In this document: positions 58,230-64,000 of the stretch, piece by piece | Position numbering within the stretch: position 1 is the first letter of the stretch | Layout: the number at the start of each line of letters is the position of its first letter | Assembly (NCBI GenBank): GCA_015847255.1 | Contig: JADLZK010008989.1 | Span: 62,001 to 126,000 of the forward strand | From: Hyparrhenia diplandra | Taxonomy: Eukaryota > Streptophyta > Magnoliopsida > Poales > Poaceae | Length of the DNA: 64,000 bases | Direction: 5' to 3' | The notes under the pieces: model-generated | What the model was told of the DNA's origin: nothing | The model's database searches: none | Seen by the model: the letters and a program-made list of their open reading frames with translations, nothing else | Position numbers and translations under genes: made by a program

Positions 58230-59867
58230 TGTTGGTATTTATTAAGTGCAAAAAGAATATAAAGGGTTCGCAAGTTTACGTAAGAATAAATATACCATTG
58301 TAGCTTTTACCCGGGAGTATTCCAGAGTATCGTTATTTATATTTTCCACAGGGAAGCAATGGTAAAGATTATGATAAATCAAAATCATGTATCTACTAAC
58401 TTAATATACCAACTAAAGTAAGGGGGTAAATAATGTATATGATATGAATGGTAATTAATAGCACTTAACAGGAGAATATTATAATATAGAATAGATAGCT
58501 AGGTCGAGAGGACAGCGGGAGAGATCTAGGTTCTGAATACTTCTCTAGTACTTTGGTTCTTTGAGTAACTAAGGCATGAAAAGGTATAGCGATCATATAA
58601 GAACACTTCGAGCAGCGGTACCGCCCCGATCCTCGAAAAAAGACTGGGAAGGGGTGATCGGAGAAAGGCCGCCAAAAGCTCTACGAATCACCAACCCGAA
58701 CGTGGTGGAATACAAAGACGGCGATTGTGGGCTGTCACCCACAGGGCTACCACAACTAACCGTGGGATTGGGCAATCTAAGGTAACCTCTAGTCTAGACA
58801 CCATGTCCACACTATTAATTACTACTCTAATCATCATGAATAACCGAGCACTCAATACGGCGAAGATCCCATGCAATTATATAACAACTATATTCTAATC
58901 AATAAATGAAAGGTATGAAAGTAACTAGAGAAGATAAATATAATTATGGCATAAAGTCTAATAGAGTTGAGATACAAAGATATACCGTAGCGAAGACTTC
59001 TCGAACCGGGCGCTAGCTCCGCTCTCCCTAACTCTCTACTAGATCTATTCTATTACATTGTAGCTGTCTAATCTAATTCTCGGGCGTCGTGCCTCCATCG
59101 ATGAGATATGAAATTGATGTATGAGATGATCCGAGATGATGATCCGAAAGAGGGGGTCTAGGGGTCTATATATATGGGTCTTCTTACGTCCCTTCAGCTT
59201 CAAAGAAGCGATGTGGTACTAATCCGGTGTTTGATCTTAATCCATCTCGTACTTCTACCGACGCCCTCGGATCAAACCGGCGTTAAACAACGGTTTTGAT
59301 TGCGTCTTAGAGGCGGTGGAGGAAGCTTCCGGAAGCGGGGCCGGCGTGGAGGAGGTGGCGAGGCCGATCGGCCCCATTATTGGGCCGATCGGCCCAAGAT
59401 GGGCCCCACCTGAGCTGAGCTTTTTTGTGGGTGCGTGCGTGTCGTCGTGCCGTTTCGAATTGTATTTGTTCGCGTCAAACGGAGTCCGGATGAGGGAGTT
59501 ATGCCCGTTTTTACCGAACCCCGCTCTGCGGCCCGATATCTTCGATTACGGACTCGAATATGGCAAATGATATATCCGTTTCGATCACCTCGGCGAGCTC
59601 TTCACAATGTTGTACTTTGATTCTTCATTTGAAGTACTTCTATGTTGCTCTCTTTGTAGGAGTTGGATCGAGTACGATTGGGACACGTCTTGGAGTCGTA
59701 TGTCACTCCACCTCGGCCGCTTTTTCTGTTTAGTCCACGAAAATCACAACTTCACCAAAACTGATGGAAATATGTTAGTGACACTCTATTCTAAGTTGGT
59801 ATTATTATTTATATCCCTTTCTCATGTTTATTTGATTAATAAATTTATACGATAACAGGTGTCAACA
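58230..59867 (-). repeat. 5' LTR of inner element
   Basis: It pairs with 53789-55407 and is 1638 bases long. Near-identical blocks are interrupted by small indels, mostly at CG-containing spots. Confidence 0.92.
59166..59175 (-). promoter_or_regulatory. TATA-like box of the inner 5' LTR
   Basis: The minus strand reads CCATATATATAGACCCC here, in the middle of the 5' LTR, and the same run occurs in the 3' LTR near 54725-54735. Its place fits the U3/R promoter of the element. Confidence 0.5.
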
Positions 59868-61170
59868 ATGACGCGGGCGGGTAGTGGTAGGTCTTCGAAG
59901 GTGTACTCTTGACGTCCTCTTGATAGGTGATGCTTTTTTTTTTCCATGTCGCTTCTTCGGAGGAGACCTTTCTTGGAGTGGCAGGTGCTGAGTGTTCGAG
60001 TTGGTCGGGGCCGGCGAACTTCTTTAATCTTTTTAATGTCTTCCTTGTTCGTCAACTCCGTTCCAACCGGTCTTGTGATTTTTAGCGGCGTCTCGCGTCT
60101 TGTTTTTCTTGGGTCTTGTGGTGAGGTAGGCAATAGTGGTGGTGTAAGGCCCTCTTGATGGAGTATGAACGTTGACCCATTACTCTTGTCAAGTGGTCTA
60201 CACCTCCGGTCATGTCGTGCTCACTTTGATCTTCCTTGGTCACTCCTCAAGTGCATCATCGATCTTAATAGCTACTTGGTGATGGCGTTGCCCATGTTCT
60301 TATTTGATTCACCGCTTGAAGGAAGATTGGATGGTGCAGCTGGCAAGCGTCTTGTTTAGTGTGCATATTGGTAGGTCGGGGACTTCCACTTATAGGAATT
60401 GGGGAAGTAAGACTTCTCCTCTTGTTGCGCAAAGTGAGTCCCGCTTGCAAAGACAAGGTAGAGATCAAGTGCATGGGCTCTGTTGGTGGGAAAAACCATC
60501 GAGAACCAAAATTTCATTTACTTCTATTCTAACCTTGTGGGCACATTGAACAAGATAAATATAATGTATAAGTTCATTTATGACTAGGGTGGTAAGATCG
60601 AGAAGATAAATCTAGCATGTAAATATTTTTAGCAAAATAATGAGCGAACAAGAAAGTGATGCTAGAAACAGATTTAAAAAACTAACATGTCGAAGTTAAC
60701 AAGATTGAATCATGTGAAACTATAACTCTAGCATGTTTGACTTTTATTTATGAGAATGTCATAGTAAAGAGGAATTAATGACAACTTACCTCAAGGTGTT
60801 ACCTTTATTATTGGAATATGATGGCGCTATTACACCTTATGGTGGTCCTTCTCTTCTTCTTGAGTGGCATGTGGAGTGACAGGTGCATGTCAGGAGGAAG
60901 AGGATGGCTTAATTATCTTCAATGGAATTGGCCTCCCTCCTTGATGCTTCCATCACCCATGAATTCCTCCTTCGAAAGTGAGTGATTACGATTTTTGTCT
61001 TGTGTCACTCTTGTTCTTCTTCTTTTTTTTTTTCGCTTATCGGGAATTCTTTTATCCATAAGTCATGTCTCACATGTCTTGCTCAATCTCTAGTGAGTTC
61101 ATCTCGACCTCCCCAGTCCAAAAAGATATACCAGCATCTACTATAGTGTACTATGGTTCAAAAGTCAACC

Positions 61171-61331
61171 TAGACACCACGTCTAATTTGATTTAGGAAG
61201 GCGTTCTAACCTAAGCACCGCTTAATTTAAAAAGCCTTTAGAAGAAAGATCACCACACCTTATGGTTTTCGGGAATCAACACCATGTTTAACTCGAGCCA
61301 TGAAAACAATTTAAACCGAGCACCCTGCTTA
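61171..61331 (-). ncRNA. Outer-element copies of the four mini-hairpins, partly decayed
   Basis: The first unit is intact (TAGAC-ACCAC-GTCTA, 61171-61185). The second has a loop shortened to ACC (61212-61224), the third has lost part of its 5' stem (about 61278-61290), and the fourth carries mismatches (61317-61331). Their order and place match 57344-57515. Confidence 0.5.
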
Positions 61332-61791
61332 ATCTAAAAGGTGTATGAAAATACTTCAAAACCTAAGCATACTATAGCAAACAACGGTAGCATGAAAGCA
61401 TTGCGTAGATTTTTTTTTTCAACCGAGAGATGATAGAGCATGATGAGTGTTTTAACAGATCGAGCATGCATAAAGGTAAAGATAACCAAGCTAGTGTAGC
61501 AACATGACAATAAATGTTTCTATGTATGTAATTCAATGTTGCATAATGACTGGTTGGACATACCTTGTATTGTCATCCTTCGTTCTTCTTTACTCCAAAC
61601 CTGGCATGGTCGGTGACAAGAATATCCGAAGGAAAAATAATCATATGCTCATAATGTAGGGATATATAGTGATATCCTGTCTATTCCACACTCAACGAGC
61701 AAAGGGTAATCCTACTAAAGCTAGTTAATACACTAAATTAGCAGATATCAAGATCATTATCAAAATCTTTACGCCAATTGCTTCCAAACAA

Positions 61792-61802
61792 GAACGGCGC
61801 CA
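61792..61802 (-). promoter_or_regulatory. Damaged tRNA-Asp primer binding site, outer element
   Basis: TGGCGCCGTT (minus strand) is intact, but the outer half differs from the inner element (plus strand CTTCCAAACAAG against CTTCCCCGACAAC). This is either decay or a consensus error at a CG-rich spot. Confidence 0.7.
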
Positions 61803-61809
61803 AAAAGCT

Positions 61810-63236
61810 TGTTGGTATTTATTAAGTGCAAAAAGAATATAAAAGGGTTCAAAGCGTTTACGAGAATATATATACCATTGTAGCTTTTACCCGGGAGTAT
61901 TTCAGTATCGTTATTTATATTTTCCACGAGGGAAGCAAGGGTAAAGACTATGATAAATCAAAATCATGTATCTACTAACTTAATATACCAACTAAACTAA
62001 AGTGAGGGGGTAAATAATGTATATGATATAAATGATAATTAATAGCACTTAACGAGGAGAATATTATAATATAGAATAGATAGCTAGGTCGAGAGGACAA
62101 CGGGAGAGATCTAGGTTCTGAATACTTCTCTAGTACTTTGGTTCTTGAGTAACTAAGGCATGAAAAGGTATAGCGATCATAAAAGAACACGCCGGGACAT
62201 CGAGAACACTAGCCGCGGAAAGGGATGAGAAGGGGGCTAGGAAGCTCCGACTACGGTCCTACACTACCAATCCGAGCGTGGTGGAATACGTCGGCCGTTA
62301 GGTTTGTCACCACCTAGGGCTACCACAACTATCCGTGGGACTGGGTGCAATCTAAGGTAACCTCTAGTCTAGACACCATGTCCACACTATTAATTACTAC
62401 TCTAATCATCATGAATAACCGAGCACTCAATACGGCGAAGATCCCATGCAATTATATAACAACTATATTCTAATCAATAATCATGAAAGGCATAAAAGTA
62501 CTAGAAAAGATAGATCTAATTATGGCATAAAGTCTAATAGAGTTGAGATACAAAAGATATACGAAGCGAAGACTTCTCGAGGCGAACGCAGTTCCGCTCT
62601 CCCTAACTCTCTACTAGATCTATTCTATTACATTGTAGCTGTCTAATCTAATTCTCCGGCGTCGTGCCTCCATCGATGAGATATGTATGAGATGATCCGA
62701 GATCGGGGGCACAGGGGGGGCTTGCTTATATAGTCGGGAGGAGGTACTAGGTGTTGGATCTAGATACAACTCGTACTTCCACCGTCGCCCTCGGATCAAA
62801 CCGACATTAAACGAGCGGATTAGATTGCGTCTTAGAGGCGGTTGGAGAAGCTTCTGGAAGCGGAGATGACTTGGCCGAGGGGCGGGCGGTCGGCTGAATA
62901 TTAGGCGGTCGGCCTGGGGTGGGGTCCCACCCGGGTCCCTTGATGCGTCGTGGCCCCGGAGTCTTCTAGATGATGTATTTTTCGGGTGTTGGGACTCTTT
63001 GGCGTCGGGTGTACTCGGAACCTTCTAGACTTTGTTCGGAGTTGGATTATGTTGCGTTAGCGTAGTCGTATTGCTTGCGAACTCATTTGTTTTCTGTTAA
63101 GTCCCCCGCAAATCACAACTTTACCAAAACTCATGGAAATCGTTAGTAGAAACCCCTAATAAGGTTATCTAATTATATTTTAGTCATTTTCCATGTTTAG
63201 TTGACAATTAAAAGTATACGTTAACATGTGTCAACA
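61810..63236 (-). repeat. 5' LTR of outer element
   Basis: It pairs with 50031-51457 at the same length. The minus-strand TATA-like CTATATAAG lies at 62725-62733. Confidence 0.92.
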
Positions 63237-63578
63237 TTCAACATGAAGAAGACAAAAGGGCATCAAACACAATACATGCATATGAAATGTCGCCATCACA
63301 CTTTCTTTCTTATGGATTACGAGCATGAGCACGAATTGCTACCTTTCAACATGAAGAAGACAAAAGGGCATCAAACACAATACATGCATATGAAATGTCG
63401 CCATCACACTTTCTTTCTTATGGATTACTATTTGGTGAGCATGAGCACGAATTGCTACCTTTCAACATGAAGAAGACAAAAGGGCATCGAGACACAATGC
63501 ATGCATATGAAATGTCGCCATCATACTCTATTTCTTACGGATTACTATTTGGTGAGCATGAACTGAATTGCTTGATTC
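63237..63578 (+). repeat. ~116-bp tandem satellite, three units
   Basis: Units start TTCAACATGAAGAAGACAAA at 63237, 63345 and 63461. The first lacks about 8-11 bases (the CTATTTGGT part). The open frame through them is a by-product of the repeat and I do not call it a gene. The fourth unit is at 49905-50030 on the other side of the LTR element. Confidence 0.88.
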
Positions 63579-64000
63579 TTTGTATCCGATTATGCATAGG
63601 CTCTAATCTGTTCTTATAAAAATGTTATTTACATTGCCAATAATCAAATACATGGTTAGGCTTTCATATTTTTTCCATGCTAGAATAATACATCATTTTT
63701 AGATAGTGCTATTTTTAAGCCTCTATCAATAAACCATGCTAGCACAATATAAGATATCACTTACTTTTGGCATGCATGTTTTTACCGATAGCATTAATGT
63801 TTTTTTTTTCACAAGAAGAACCCAAGGACATGTTGTGAAGAAGTTGTGGCTGTGGCTGAAGGGAGGCATGGATGAGATAGTGACTCTATCTCTGATCACT
63901 ACAGCATGCGTGCATGCATGGACTATTTAGACCATTTGCGGCATGCCTTTGGAATCTTTTGGCTGTTGTGCATCATCAAATTTTGCTATGTCCGTGTGTT
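63579..64000. other. Non-coding DNA at window end
   Basis: This stretch is AT-rich with no recognisable gene or repeat. Confidence 0.35.

Larger units (their letters stand above)
53789..59867 (-). mobile_element. Inner non-autonomous LTR retrotransposon nested in its own family member
   Basis: LTRs at 53789-55407 and 58230-59867 are bounded by ATGAC at 53784-53788 and 59868-59872, a perfect 5-bp target duplication. The LTRs share the ends and most of the sequence of the outer element but have their own variant of the promoter-side third (for example ATATATGGGTCTTCTTACG). A primer site for tRNA-Asp lies beside the right LTR, so it reads on the minus strand. The interior of 2.8 kb has no recognisable protein gene. 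It inserted into the outer element's interior, so it is the younger insertion. Confidence 0.93.
50031..63236 (-). mobile_element. Outer non-autonomous LTR retrotransposon (tRNA-Asp primed)
   Basis: Two LTRs of equal length (50031-51457 and 61810-63236, 1427 bases each), with TGTTGG...CAACA ends, are flanked by TTCAA at 50026-50030 and 63237-63241. A primer site fragment (AACGGCGCCA, 61793-61802) beside the right LTR and a GTGGGGGAG tract beside the left LTR show that it reads on the minus strand. Without the nested copy its length is about 7.1 kb. Its interior (51458-53788 and 59868-61809) has no recognisable gag or pol. It therefore depends on proteins from another element. Confidence 0.92.

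Noticed and set aside
63228..63619. Open frames running through the satellite (His/Met/Tyr-rich peptide repeats)
   Set aside because: The frame exists because the tandem unit happens to lack stops. The 116-bp unit length is not a multiple of three and there is no protein similarity or start context.

Overview
This window looks like a transposon-dominated intergenic stretch of a plant nuclear genome, most likely a grass (Poaceae). The evidence is the repeat content: a plant LINE, a gypsy element, a SIRE-like copia fragment with repeated GGGGGAG tracts, a FAR1/MULE-type transposase, a ULP-like gene of the kind carried by plant Mutator-like elements, a CACTA transposon, a MITE with GTGTTTAGTT ends, and nested LTR elements primed by tRNA-Asp. 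GC-rich gene starts in AT-rich surroundings also fit a grass. I see no intact host protein gene, no rRNA or tRNA gene and no CRISPR array. The species cannot be fixed by eye.

Layout: 1-3729 is the 3' part of a decayed LINE (endonuclease, reverse transcriptase with YADD, zf-RVT, poly-A). 3730-6780 is non-coding DNA with an old ~0.6 kb direct duplication and a 44-base T tract. 6781-12583 is a minus-strand gypsy element with a perfect 5-bp target duplication (GATAT). It has lost its RT/RNase H, carries an unidentified 169-codon frame, and holds a 5'-truncated SIRE-like copia fragment (about 8687-11690). 12589-17087 is mostly non-coding, with possible minus-strand exons.

17088-45075 appears to be one large Mutator-like element. 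It has a plus-strand, multi-exon FAR1-MULE-SWIM-zinc-knuckle transposase pseudogene (17088-20812). Facing it is a minus-strand, many-exon ULP-like protease-fold gene (45075 down to 23437). A 10.7 kb non-autonomous CACTA transposon (27447-38180) has split the ULP-like gene. The CACTA element has subterminal GCAAC/GCAATAG repeats, an interrupted 330-bp tandem array, and two gene-like GC-rich starts pointing away from each other. They look like captured host gene pieces.

45076-49904 is GC-rich and then AT-rich non-coding DNA with one MITE. A ~116-bp tandem satellite (49905-50030 and 63237-63578) was split by a minus-strand non-autonomous LTR element (50031-63236, TSD TTCAA). A second member of the same family (53789-59867, TSD ATGAC) is nested inside it. 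Neither LTR element has any recognisable protein gene. Both carry a tRNA-Asp primer site and four short hairpins in the leader with a fixed loop and, in the inner copy, co-varying stems. This is the least expected signal in the window.

Many reading frames are broken. Near-identical LTR copies differ mainly at CG-rich spots, so some indels may be sequencing or consensus errors rather than real mutations.
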